A stretch of DNA of 64,000 nucleotides. Source: Capsaspora owczarzaki ATCC 30864. Lineage: Eukaryota; Opisthokonta; Filasterea. The notes under the pieces were generated by a model, which worked only from the letters and a program-made list of their open reading frames with translations, searched no databases and had not been told where the DNA came from. Shown in pieces: positions 1 through 11,888 of this stretch. The stretch's first letter is position 1, and every line of letters begins with the position of its first letter. Location of the stretch: contig NW_011887292.1 of assembly GCF_000151315.2 (NCBI RefSeq), forward strand, positions 1-64,000, read 5' to 3'. The position numbers were made by a program, and so were the translations under genes.

Positions 1-1123
1 TATTTTGCTCGCTGCTGCTCTGATATGACTCACAACCCCCGCTCCCGGTGTTCATCAGACGTTCGGTACACCGTACCATGAATGAACATTCCGCGGGCGA
101 GACGGAAAGCAACACAGGTCCCAGGGAGGGCGAAAAAGTGAAAAAAAGAGGGGGGGTCGAAATTTAATGATCGGGATAGTAAATAGAGCACAAATCATAA
201 TAAGAGGGGGAGAAAAATGCCGACCGCGTGATTGTTCGCCGCCAACGGGCTGACTTACCTCCATTCATTCATTCTGTCGGCTGATAAGTTTGACATTGCG
301 TGGGTTTTGGGGGAACGCACTACCCCGAACTGGTTTGGGGAGGGGGATTGTTGTTCGTCCCACCGCGTCGCGCATGGATGTCCTTGTCCTCTTGGTGTTG
401 ATCTGTAGCATGGGGCGGCAACCGAGATCGGCAGCAACCGAGATCGGCAGCAACCATGACCAAGTGGCGTCTCATGGTGAGGACAATCCTCATAAGCCGC
501 ACCCATCCACAGTGCGATCGCACCATGCACTCTCAAACACGCATACACGTACGCACACGACGATCGTGTGTGCTGGTCTGCTGCATGGGGCTGAGCGACG
601 GCGGCGTCGTTTGAAGCGGCTTTGTCATTTTAACCAATAAACTTGTTATTTTATCATTTTGACAGCTCCTCCATTTGAGCACTCTGTTGAGGAGGGCGGC
701 ATGAAATTCCGTCAAAAACCGCTCGTGTAGCACCGATTGTGCCTTGCTGTGCCCATCAGAGCGATGGCGATGAACGTTGGTGCTGAGGAGGGATATCGAT
801 CAAATGCATCCAAATCCAGCCATTCGTCCGCCAAAAGACACTCATCTTTGCCCTCGAGCTCCACGATGCCACGTCGTCAGAGTCGTGCACAAGGGCCTGA
901 TTCAACAACAAGTGCACTGCTCTGAAGTGTGCAAGCAAGGACTCTTTCCACTCGTCTCCCCTTGTGTGCCTTGCGTGGGTGCAACTGCTGAGCATTGTTG
1001 AAATCCTTCAAGTCTGGTCTTTTGCTCAATGACCCTTTGCAGTTGTTCTTCGTTCCTTCGATTTAGATCTACTCTTCATTTTTCTTTTTTTTTTTTTTTT
1101 TTTTATTCTCTTCATTCCTCGCA
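1..1123. other. Non-coding left edge, no gene recognised
   Basis: No convincing coding exon was found on either strand. A short direct repeat of about 17 bp (gcaaccgagatcggca-like) occurs about two and a half times near 417-455. An AATAAA hexamer at 636-641 could be a plus-strand polyadenylation signal for a gene lying to the left, but nothing confirms that. A T tract lies at about 1083-1104, just upstream of a signal-peptide start at 1124. Confidence 0.4.
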
Positions 1124-1227
1124 ATGGCACTGCAGCAGCGCAGTTTCGCGTTCACAGCAGTCGCAGCACTGCTTGCATTGAGCATTGCCGTCCTCAGCGC
1201 TCACGGTGCGTTTTGTTGTGGCACACT

Positions 1228-1272
<45 letters not shown>

Positions 1273-2312
1273 ACTCTCTCTCGCTGCTTGCTACACGTCG
1301 CATGTTTTCATCCCCCCACACCACGAACGCGCGTCGTCGCTGTGTGTGCCTCCTGAGCCTGAGCCTCACTCATGATACCTGCCAATGGAGACCGACTGTG
1401 ATCCTCTCTCCAATCAACCTTCACCCCAATGGCACGTCACTCACTTGACTCGCTCTGGATCATAGTGTCGCTCTGATTCACAGTTTGACCAGTCGCACAC
1501 AGCGGATCAGGCGCCCGCCACGTCAAGTCGGAAGTGGCTTCTGGCATGATTGCCGCCATCGAATTCGCATCGCAACCCGCTCGTGCCTGCCGACCAGAAC
1601 AGCCTCGACCGACGTGCTGTCGAGTTTGACTTTGCTTCCAGTGCATTCATCTCGGGCATCTTTGCCATCAAGCAGCGCAACACGGACGCACTCGCCTCCA
1701 CGCTCAAGGCGCCTGCCAGCGAGGACTATGGTACAGTACCGTCCACCATGCGCATTCTAGACCACGGGCATGGTCAAAACTGACCGTTTGTTCGCCACGC
1801 TCGGGTCTTGTTGATCGTCGACTTTTCATAGGCAAGTACATGACGCGTTGAAGAAATGGCCAAGTTTGTCGACGGCGAGCCAGACTCTGTCAATAACGTT
1901 GTCACCTCGCTCATCCTCCGAAACGTCGCCTCCCGCATGTCGGCTGCCAACAACTATGTCATTGTGGACAAGATGCCTCTCGCCGTCGCGTCAGAGCTCT
2001 TCATGTGCAATGTAAGGTTGGATGAGGCTTGTCGCAGTTTCTCGTTTTCTCTCACTCACAATCTACAATGCTCGTATCGATTTCCTTGGCTCTCCCCAAT
2101 CAACAGTTCCACTTGTTTGAATCCGACAAGGGTAACCGCACCAGCAAGACGCTCGAGTACACGCTCGATCTGACATTGCCGAATCGATTTCGTCCCGTCC
2201 ACTTCGGCTCGCAAAACGGTCATTTCCAGCGCTCGCCGTGCAGCCACCAGTGACGATGCCCCGCTCACCGTCAGTCCTTCCTCCATCAACGTTGCGTACA
2301 ACTTGAGCAACT
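1124..2312 (+). pseudogene. Degraded or mis-assembled secretory protein gene
   Basis: The start at 1124 encodes a good signal peptide (MALQQRSFAFTAVAALLALS...) followed by a GT donor at 1206. Protein-like pieces follow in plus orientation: one around 1511-1731 with a change of frame near 1590-1600, one at about 1856-2008 (contains VNNVVTSLILRNVASRM and ends at a gtaagg donor), and one from about 2107 (FHLFESDKGNRTSKTLEYTL) with another frame change before SPSSINVAYNLSNY at about 2310. Acceptors cannot be chosen that keep one frame throughout, so this looks like a decayed gene or an error-prone stretch. The order of pieces weakly recalls the lumenal part of ribophorin II (an oligosaccharyltransferase subunit), but that is only a guess; no C-terminal membrane segments were found. 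Confidence 0.35.
1231..1280. repeat. (CT)n microsatellite
   Basis: An uninterrupted TC/CT dinucleotide run, slightly interrupted near its right end. It sits just inside the first intron of the secretory gene remnant. Confidence 0.95.
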
Positions 2313-2771
2313 ACTGTACATGGCCATCAATTCTGCCACTCGTCCTGTCTTGTCTTTGTTTTTTGACAATCGTCGATGGATCTTTTCCCCCCCCCCCATC
2401 ATGCTTGAAAAGCGAATCACCGATCATTCGCAGGCAAATGCAAAACTCCCAACAATTTGAGGGCCCGCATGAATCCACTGCTGTCAGGCTGACCTTTGAG
2501 CTTGAGCAACTGTCAACTCCCAGTGCTTCGAACAGGTACTCGACGTGACTATCGCACTCGTTTCCCCTTTGCGCGTTGTACCCGATTTGTGAATTGTTCT
2601 TGTTGAATACACAACTTGAGCGCAAGCACAACCATGAGCGACTGTAGACAACCGACAACGAGGCGAGCAATCGATACTGTAGCCCTCCTGGCGACATCAG
2701 CCATTCTCGTGTCCTCACGCGTGTTATGCTCAATGACAATGTACACTAATCTCAATGGTCATGCATTTTTG

Positions 2772-2807
<36 letters not shown>

Positions 2808-3185
2808 GCAACGCAATCCTAATTGTGACTTGTCATTTTCATTTTACACTTTTGTGCGAGTTTCGCTTTGCGTCGAACTGTGGTAGCAATGCCCTCTTCC
2901 CGCATCTTATTCGCTTAGCCGCATTCCTTGTTTTGGCGGGTTGTCAAGGTCTCCCATGTCGATTTTGCACTGTTGGTGCTGGCGCAAACAGCTTGGGTCC
3001 TAGTTCGTTTGGATTTTTTCTTGCTTTTTTCTTCTTTTGTGATCAATCTTTTTTTTTTTTTTTTTTCCTTTTTTTTCCTCCCACCTGGTTTTTTTTGGCT
3101 GCCGATGATCCAGCAATCAACACCATTAGCACCCCGCTCCTGCAGAGCACGAGCACCAGCACGCACATCTCTACACCGGCAGTCG
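2313..3185. other. Spacer upstream of the adhesion GPCR
   Basis: This stretch holds T tracts (for example about 2775-2804 and 3049-3066) and no supported exon. Scattered short open frames have no recognisable protein character. It should contain the promoter and 5' leader of the adhesion GPCR starting at 3186, but no core promoter element can be named with confidence. Confidence 0.5.
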
Positions 3186-3465
3186 ATGTCACGGCGGGTG
3201 GTGCTGCTGCTGCTGCTGCTGGTGGCGCTGGTGGCTGCGCTTGTACGCAGCGCCGAAGCGGTCTGCCTTTTCGGCCTCAACCTCTCGCTGCTGTTGTGCA
3301 CCTGCGATTATGCCGATGTCACCTGCGATGGCCCGCTCAGTGGGCTCCTCGTTGGGGAGATTCCCGTTGGTGCCACTTCCTTGTAAGCGACCGCTCCTGT
3401 TTCGCCCGTCGCCCGACGCAGAGAGGCATTGAAGGGAAGAACGCATGGAGCAGTTTGCGGTGCTT

Positions 3466-3510
<45 letters not shown>

Positions 3511-6500
3511 GTAGATTGTCCATGTGTAATGTGCATCGCTTGTCGCCTGCGATGACTCTGCTCTCGTCTGCTGTATCCCGACCTCTGTTTGATGATTGTA
3601 CCCCGCTGCTCTTGCTGCCCTTGCGGTGCGGTGGCGTGTCGCAGTTGCTCCTGTTGACCCTCCGATCTGTCGATCTCTCCACTATTCTCAACGATGGTTT
3701 TGCGGGCTTTTTTGCTTCTTTTTTTTTTTTTTTTTTTTGATTTTTTTCGTGTATTTTTTTTTTTTGCTTCTCACCGCTGATGCTTCTCTGATGTGTGCTC
3801 ATCTGCAACAACAGCACTCAAATCAACAATCCGGGAATTACAGCGCTTGCTTCGCGCCTGCTCAGCTTGGCCGTGCCGACCCTCATCACGCTGTACGTTT
3901 CTGTTTCTGGTGTTGGGGGTTTTTGTATTTTTTTTTTCTTCCAAGTCTTGTGATTTTTTTTTTCTTGTGCGTTGACTTGTTGCTGCGACTGTCCGCTCGT
4001 GGTGAGAGGCGGCTGTGGGCTGTCGGGTTGGTCTTGGTTGGAGGCCGCTCTCCATGCACCTCTGCTGTGGCTTGAGTGGAGAGGAAGGCGCGGGAGAAAA
4101 CGTGGAACGCGAGAAGGTGGGTGGCACAAAAACTGCCGCTCCTCCGCGTCCAATCGGGCAAAACGAGATCTATAATCTATCGGCTGCGTTTTTAGCGTCC
4201 AGCCGCCCTCAGCAATGCTGTTGGGCAATCAAGCCGATCGGATGACAGACGACAGAGATGGAATGTTATGCAGATCGGATGAGATTGCTGCAATTGAGAA
4301 TGAGATGAGGTTTGCTGCAGATGCTGCTGATCAAAGCGTTTTGTCGTTCGATGACTCATCCTGTTGGAACCGCAAACCTCCTACGCTTTTGTTTTTTTTT
4401 TTTTTTTTTTTTTTTGTGGCTGTTTTGGTTTTTTTGATTCGCTCTCCCCAAACTCAACAGAGACCTCACCAACAACGCCATCGCTTCCATTGATGTCAAC
4501 GCGTTCGCTTCCCTTCCGAACTTGCAAAACCTGTAAGCTGTCACGAAAATCATCTGCCCTTTTTTTCTTTTTTTTTTCTTTTTATTTGTATTTTTGTGGG
4601 CTTGCCCTCTACCCCTTAGGGGGTTTTTTTTTTGGTTTTTTCTCGTTCAATCCCTCTCTCGCTGCCTCGAGATTTGTATGAACGTTTTTGCATCCGGTAG
4701 CACGGCAACAAGGAAGGACGGGGCGAGGTGGGGGGTGGGGACGGAAGCGGAATTTCGCCTTGTTGTTTACCAGCTTGTTGTGGCTTTTGTTTATTCGTCC
4801 AATTATCTCTTTCGATCTCATTTCCAGCTCTACCCCCGCCCTGCTCTTCCTCTTCCCAACACACGAACACACGCACACATGCACCCAGATTTCTTGTTTG
4901 CTGACTTGTACTTTGCTTTGACTTTTTTTATTTGTTTGTTTGTTTTCGTTGTTGCTTCTCTCTCGGTTTGTCTCCTGCAAGAATCCTGGTGTCCAATCAA
5001 ATCACAACGCTCGCACCAGCCGTGTTCGCCAACATACCAGCCACCGTGACCACCTTGTAAGAAAAAGCGGGGAGGGGCTGGGAAAGGCACGCCACCAAAA
5101 AACCAATCGCAGCTAGAACAAATCAACCCTTCCAAAATCGTCGGCGCATGAAAGCGCGCAGAAGACGCCATTTCGGAAACGGAGCGAACACTGCGTGCAG
5201 CTCGGTTGGTTCTGGGGTTGCCGAGGGAGCAAAATCCTGTCGTCCGTTGACATGGATGAGTTGCTCTGTGTCTGTTCCTCTCGATTGGATCGACTCGATT
5301 GGATCGATTTTGCCGTTGTCGCGAGTCGCTTTTTCGCGGGGGCGGGAGTTTCGATTGTTTTCCGGCTTGCCCACACCTTCGCCCCCATCGCCGCGATTTA
5401 TTCGCTTGCCATGCCCCTGAAGAGCAACCAGCATTCAGCATCCCGCGCCAACCCTCATCTAACTTGTTTGAGTCAACTTTGTGCTCACTGTTTCCCCTTC
5501 AAACCGACAGAAACCTGGCCTCAAACAGCCTCAACTGCTGCGAGCTTGACTACATTCGAAGTCATCCTCGCAAATCCATCCTTCAAAATGCCGTCTGTGC
5601 CTATCCCTCCAGCGTAGCGGGCCAGTCTCTGTTGACGCTTCCCTTCGCACCGTCAGAGTGTGGTTTCCCCACCACGTGGCATCGACGACGCCCATCTCCA
5701 CCACTCCTGTGGCATCGACGACGCCCATTTCTACCACTCCGGTTGCGTCGAGCACGACCGCGGCGGCCCCGGCAAGCTGCACGGGAAATGTGGTCATCTC
5801 CAACCCAGTGGAGTTGGCCCTCTTCCTCGTGGGATGCAGCGCATACGCTGGCTCCATCCATTTGGCACCGCTCCCTGGCGCGGGCTTTTTGAACGACCAA
5901 ATTGCGCTCCCTTCGTCTTTGACTTCGATCGCTGGCGATTTGATTGTCTCCAACACGGCCGACATTACTTCCTTCAAACTCAATCAGCTCACCAACATTG
6001 TGGGTCGGCTTGAAATTGCAAACAACCTTGCTCTCTCCTCCATCATCGGCATTCCAACTCTGACCACCGTGAACGGCGACATCCTGATTCAAAACAACAC
6101 CCAACTGTGCATTTCGGACGAGCAGATCACCGCTTTGCACCACCTCTCAATGTCCTCCGTTCAAGTGCAGCCCTCCTCCGCTAGCTGTCGTAGGTTTAAC
6201 CACACCAATGATGATTGAGTTCTATTGTGTGTGTTTCTCACGCTCGCATTTTTTTTGTTTGTTTGTTTGCTTGTTTGCTTGTTTGTTTGATTTTTTTTTC
6301 TCTTCTCATGCCCTCTGTTTGGACTAGTCAACAACCTTCTCGCTAGCATCACTCAGGCTGTCAACAGTGCAGATGTTGCAGGTGCGCAGTCTGCCATCGA
6401 GAGTCTGGCCGCAGTGGCGCTTCAAGTCTCGGATTCCTCGGCGTTGGCGGTGGTTGGCGCACTCGACGCCGCCCTGACGCTATCCTCCAACACGACCAGC

Positions 6501-9335
6501 CCTGGCTCTGCGCAAATTGCCGCCCCTGCTCTCGCCGCAATCGGCACTATGCTGTCCACGGCGGACGAGACTTGGAGTGTCGACGCGCTCATGACCAGCA
6601 TTCCTTCGGATGCGCTCGCAAGTCAGCACCCGGCCGAGCTGACTCGCCGCGCTGCTCAGTCGCTCGCGCGTGGGGCTTCGGCCTCAGCGCCGCTGTCGTG
6701 CGACTCGGAGCGAGTTAGCACCGGTAGCTCCAACATGGAAACGGCTTCATTGCGCGCTTCGGGCTCCAGCGCCGCTGGCTTGCAATGGCACTCTGCCGAC
6801 CAAAGCGCGCGCTTTTCCCTGCCATCGACGCTGTCTAATCTCGCAAGCGCTGCGGTGAGCAGCGAGTGTGAATCGAGCCTGTCGATCGGATTTATCTTTT
6901 ACAGCAAACCCAGCTTCTTCGAGAACGACGCCCAAACCCTCTCTTTCGCATCGACAGCTGGCCTGGCGCGTGTCGCAAACGTGGTCGCGTCAGCTCTTGC
7001 CGTCGAGACCACTCCATCTTCGTCGATTGTTGGTGCTTCCCCGACGTCCACTGCCGCACCTGCTGCGGGCGAGCTCGTGTTTTCGCGCTTCCTGCTCAGC
7101 TCGGTCATTGCGGCCGACGTGGTCGAGTCCAGCACTGACGCAACTCCCGCTGGATTGTATCGCTTCTCACTGCAAATCCTCCCGAATGCCACGCACGTCC
7201 TCACGACTGCTCGCATTCTCCTTGCAGCCAATTCGACCACTCCACACACTGTCAACCCTTCCGCCACGGCCGACTGGACGACGCTGGCCGCGGCAGTCGA
7301 GTGCGGGTTTTGGAACTTCTCGCTCCACTCGGAAGCGTCGCCTAGTGGTATGTGGGACACGACCGGCTGCCAACGGGTAGCCGTCCACTCGAACGGAACG
7401 GTCGACTGCCAGTGCGCGCATTTGACCAACTTTGCGGTCTTGTTTGTCACCGACCGCGCCGCTGGGACGGCCTTGGCGTCGTCGGTCGAAGGCGAGGCGC
7501 TCGAGTATCTGACCTACATTGGCTGTGCCGTGACCATCGTTGGGTGCCTCATCACCATTGTGACCTTCCTCGTCTTCCGCAGCCTGCGCAAAGTCCCCAT
7601 CAAGCTGCTGCTGATTCTTTGCGGAAGCATTGTGCTGGTCCAGCTGTTTTTCATCCTGTCGACGTCGCTGGCCGGTACAGCGTCGAACGCGGGGTGCATT
7701 GCCCTCGGCGTTCTATTCCACTATGTGCTCCTGTTGCAATTCTTCTCGAGCTTTGTGCATGGCCTGCATCTCTTCCGCTCTATCGCAACCACTGAGCTTT
7801 CGACGAGCCTTGATCGCAGCTTCCGCCAATACGTGCGAGTCATTGTCCTCGCACCTGCGCTCCTGATGTGTGTCTACATTGCCATTTTCGCTGCTGCCAC
7901 TGGCGGTGATCTCGATGGCGTGTACGGCGACATGTTTGACGACGGGCGGATTTGCTTCATTCCGTCGGCCGTCGGTGCAATCTGCTCACTCGCCGTTCCG
8001 GTGCTCCTTATTATTGCCGTCAACTTTGTCATCTTCTTCAAGATTGCCAGAATTATGGTGCACGCCAACAAGCTGTTTGACGGAGCGTATGCCCACAACG
8101 CCAAAGTGTTTGCGGGCATGACTGCCTTGCTTGGCTTGAGTTGGGGCCTCGGTCTGCTGGTGATGGTGAGCGACAGCCAGAGCGTGTTTGTCTGGCTCTT
8201 TGTCATCTGCAACGGCCTCCAGGGTGTCATTCTGGCGTTTGTCTACTGCACCAGCGACCAAGTGAAGGGTGCATACCGTGAATTGCTGAGCACGCTGAAC
8301 TCGACGCGATCGACGCACGTCGGCACTCTCGAGTCGCCAGCCGGCTCCAACAACCACTCGGGCCTTGGCGGTGGCGCTGCACCACTGCTCGCTCACCAGG
8401 CCCTTGCGCGCCAGCCAACCAATGTGCGCGTGATTCGTGTTGAGCGTCTCAGCAACCAAGTGCTTCTCCGAAAGCAGCCCAGCGGCGACTTGACGCACGC
8501 GGCGCCGCAAACCCCGCAAACCCCGCAGGGTGCCAACCTACGCAACGCTGCCGAGTACAGCGAACTGCGTGCTCGCTCCAAGTCCACCCCCGTCTTGTAT
8601 GACGCCCTTGACCAGGCTCAAATCGCCGCGCTGGCAGGCCCTTCGTCGCTGCAGCAGCAGGACAACGACCACATCTATCACCGCCCGGCAGACCAGCTCG
8701 AAGTGCCAAAGACCCAACTCGGACGCTGCAAGTCTGAGGATTTGAAGACAAACCAGAGCCACCGCCGCTCCAACTCTGAGCTCTTCCACAAAAAGTCGCG
8801 ATCTCCGCGCGCCAGCAGCCCGCGGCCCGCCAGCCCTGGATCGCAAGGGACGAGCGTCATGCACAGCATTCGCAGCTTGCTGACTCCTTCGTCGGCAAAC
8901 TCTACTGCCACGCTCAACCTCGAGCATCAGATGATGGTGAATCTGGGCGTGTACGACGACGTGCGCGCCAGTGTGGTAGAGCCTGATCTGGACTTGGAAG
9001 ATATTTTGATTATCGACGATTCGGCCGACAGCACGCATAGCGACCCCAAGAAACGCTACCGGTTTGTGTCCAAGCGGCCCGATTCGCACGCCGGTCTCCA
9101 ACGACCCCTGTTTGCTCCCCCGTCTCCCGGCGATTCAGCGGCCTCAAGTCGGCACACATCGTCCACCTTTGCGTCGAATCACGACCTTTCAGACCAAAAG
9201 GCTGCTGAAGCGCTCGGAAATCATGTTTCCCCAGCCGCAGCTCAAGGCTACGACTTTCCCCTGGCACGCCTCCGCTACGATGACACCCCACAGTCGTATT
9301 ATGAAGCTATGCGCTTCGAGTCGGAAGCTGTGTAG
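3186..9335 (+). CDS. Adhesion G protein-coupled receptor (LRR + receptor-L-like + GAIN/GPS + 7TM)
   Basis: Proposed exons: 3186-3382, 3815-3892, 4461-4532, 4982-5056, 5511-about 5675, about 5753-6189 and 6328-9335 (about 1343 residues). In order: a poly-Leu signal peptide; leucine-rich repeats, each on its own exon with junctions in the same phase (DLTNNAIASIDVNAF..., NQITTLAPAVF...); an LRRCT-like Cys cap; a Thr/Pro stalk; an EGFR/insulin-receptor L-like domain (about 5780-6189); a GAIN region; a GPS motif with Cys/Trp/Cys and CQCAHLTNFAVL, whose HL|T site near residues 705-707 is the family's autoproteolysis point; seven membrane helices (about 7510-8270, with CNGLQG and YC motifs typical of class B2); and a 350-residue Ser/Tyr-rich tail. 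The family couples adhesion at the cell surface to G proteins. The junction at 5660-5752 is uncertain because the LRRCT and stalk lie in different frames. Confidence 0.9.
5676..5741 (+). repeat. 33-bp tandem repeat (Thr/Pro stalk)
   Basis: Two adjacent 33-bp units (gtggcatcgacgacgcccat...) differ at a few bases, and a third, decayed copy starts at 5742. In one frame they encode VASTTPISTTP twice, an 11-residue mucin-like repeat fitting a stalk between the LRR cap and the L-like domain of the adhesion GPCR. Confidence 0.85.
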
Positions 9336-9800
9336 CGATTCAGCGCTCCCACATTTTGTTATTGCTTTGGTTCCTTGTTATGTATTTTTTTTTTCATGTT
9401 GCATGCCTCATGAGCACTTTGATCTTGCGTCATGCGCCCGATCTGCCCCTTCGTTAGTTTACTTTTGTATTTGTTTTTTTCTGCGTTGTTGATTTAACAC
9501 TTGTTGTGACACACACTCCAAACCCTCGTGCATTGGCAATTTGGCAATACGTCATCGAGTCAAAATTGAATGCTACAAATCACACGCGATAGAAGACACA
9601 AAAGGCGAGAACAAGGTGGACACATCACAAAGCGCCACAAACTGAAGTCAACAAAGTGCAGACATCATCAACGAAACACTTTCACAAAAACAAAAAACAA
9701 GAAATAAGGAGGGATGAGGGAAACGAAAAAAAAAAAAAAAATGGGCGCAACACACACAAGACAGAAATCGAACGACAAAAAAAAAAAAAAAAATTCACAG
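9336..9800. other. Convergent 3' spacer
   Basis: This region separates the 3' ends of the plus-strand adhesion GPCR and the minus-strand RhoGAP gene. It is T-rich on the left and has A tracts at about 9727-9742 and 9778-9793 (T-rich on the RhoGAP sense strand). No gene seen; both 3' untranslated regions must lie here. Confidence 0.6.
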
Positions 9801-11832
9801 CTACACTTCACTATCCTGCATATTGTCCAGCATGTGCATGTGCTCGGGCGTAAGGACAAATGCAGCGCTCAGATCCTCGCCAGTCGCATCTTGCTCGGGC
9901 AGGTCGGAGCCTGCTTGGTCCTCCAATCCATCAGACTCGAGAATTACACTTGGTCGATAGCCTCGATTGGGCGACGTGGGGGTGGCAGGGGGCAGTGGCG
10001 ACATTGGGGGCGACATGGAGTCGCTTGCCACGGATCCGCGCGCGCGAGCTGCTTCATAGGCGGATTGGCGTTGCACAGAGTGCGAGCGACGGTTGTTGCG
10101 TGAGACTGCAGACGCCGCCAGGATCATGGCTTGGTCGTCGTTGTCCACCCCGCTCGCATTCATCAAGTTTTTAAACTCTTGAGAGTTGTTCAACGGTTGG
10201 GTCTGCTCCAGACCCTCGGGAACGACTGTTGCCGTGTCGAGGTCGTTGGCAGACTTGGGGCGGCCATTGGGTGTCGGCGGCTCGGCATTCTGCGGCAACT
10301 GTAGCACTTCCCCAGTCGAATTCAACTCTTGCCGGAGGGTCACTTCCTCAGACGAGGGCCGTGGGCTCTCTTTCGAAGACTGAGATGACTCGTCCGTGGA
10401 AGAAAGTCGCTTCAGCGCCAGTCCAGAAAGCGAAACCTGGCGGGCGACAGACAAGCCGTCCAGCTCAAACCAGTCTTGTGACGACAATGAGATGAGCGAC
10501 TCCACCAACTGAAGCCCAGGGCCGGCATGCTTGACAAACTGGAGTGAATCCGAAGCACTGTCCGTGCCCGTGCGAACAAGGGTCGGGGCAAAGACGGTGG
10601 CGAGGTTTCGGACAGACATTTTGTTCGACTGCGCGTGTTCGCTCACTCTGTCAAGCCAACGGCACCAGTGTGAGTGAGGAAAGGGAGCAGAGTCTCAATC
10701 AAGGATCCAAAAAAAACATGCTCGTTGAAGCAGAACGCATCAAGCACATTCAAACTGGAACATACCTCCGCAAATGCATCATGAGCGTTTGAAGCGAGCA
10801 GAACATTTCGCGAGGCAGGTCCTTCAGGATCTCTGCAAGCGCATCAACCGGAAGTCGTGTTCCTTTGGGATAGCCTGGTCATATGTTCAAAGAAGAAAGT
10901 CGAGAAATCACAAGAAGAAAACACAAAAAACGGGGATGAGAACGAGGGGCGAGCTGATCACCCAAAAATCACGACACACACACACACACATACCCGAAGC
11001 CACAGCAATCGATCGCTGGATCAAATCGGGGGCAATAAACGGCTCTGATAGCTCGCGGAAGAACACCTTCAGTGTACCAGTGATGGTATGCACGTTAACA
11101 TCGTCGAGGTTGGGACGGCCGTAGGAAAATTTGAGCTTGAGTGCAGCAATTTCAGAAGTTGCACCCGAGATACGGTAGAGACCCTCGGCGTCGAGATCTT
11201 TGCTCTCGATGGCGTTCACACTAGCCTCAATGATGAAGGGAACGGGGCGCTGCTCGGCCATGCACAACCCGGTGACCGTCCCGCCAAAGACCATTTTGGA
11301 AGCGAGCAGCCTCGACACATCGGCCGTCGTGACCGGTTGCTCTTGAGAGAGCGGAGAGCGATTGCCAAGGCTGTTGTACATGACCGGTTGGTCTTTGCGC
11401 CGGGGCAAACGAGCAGAGGTGGCTCGCAGGAACATGAGCGGCAAAAATCCAGAGGACGGCTCCTTGTCCTTATGATCTTTGGCATGTGCAGGACCAAATT
11501 TGGGGGCGTTAGGATTGTCTTTGAGCGCTTCCGTCGTGTGGTTGACAACGCCAGGAATATTGGCGCCAAACGTCTTTCGTGTGACGGAAGTGGTGGTACT
11601 TGCAGGCTGCGTCGAGGTGGACGACGAGACAGAGCCAGCGTCGACCGCCAGCGATCCGCGATTCAAAGAATTTGACGCGCTTCGTGTTGTTGGTGACCCA
11701 GGCGTGTCGCTGTCGCTCAGACCGAACGGCGAGGAATGACCCAAAAGAAGCTCTTTCGGAATACCGCACGAAGGTGGCGCCAACCTTTCGCAATCATTAT
11801 GACAGACGTACCCGCAGTCTGTGAAAACCACA

Positions 11833-11888
<56 letters not shown>

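Noticed and set aside
3308-3817. Lysine-rich minus-strand open frame
   Set aside because: It is the complement of T tracts and of the adhesion GPCR first exon and intron; poly-Lys arises from homopolymers.
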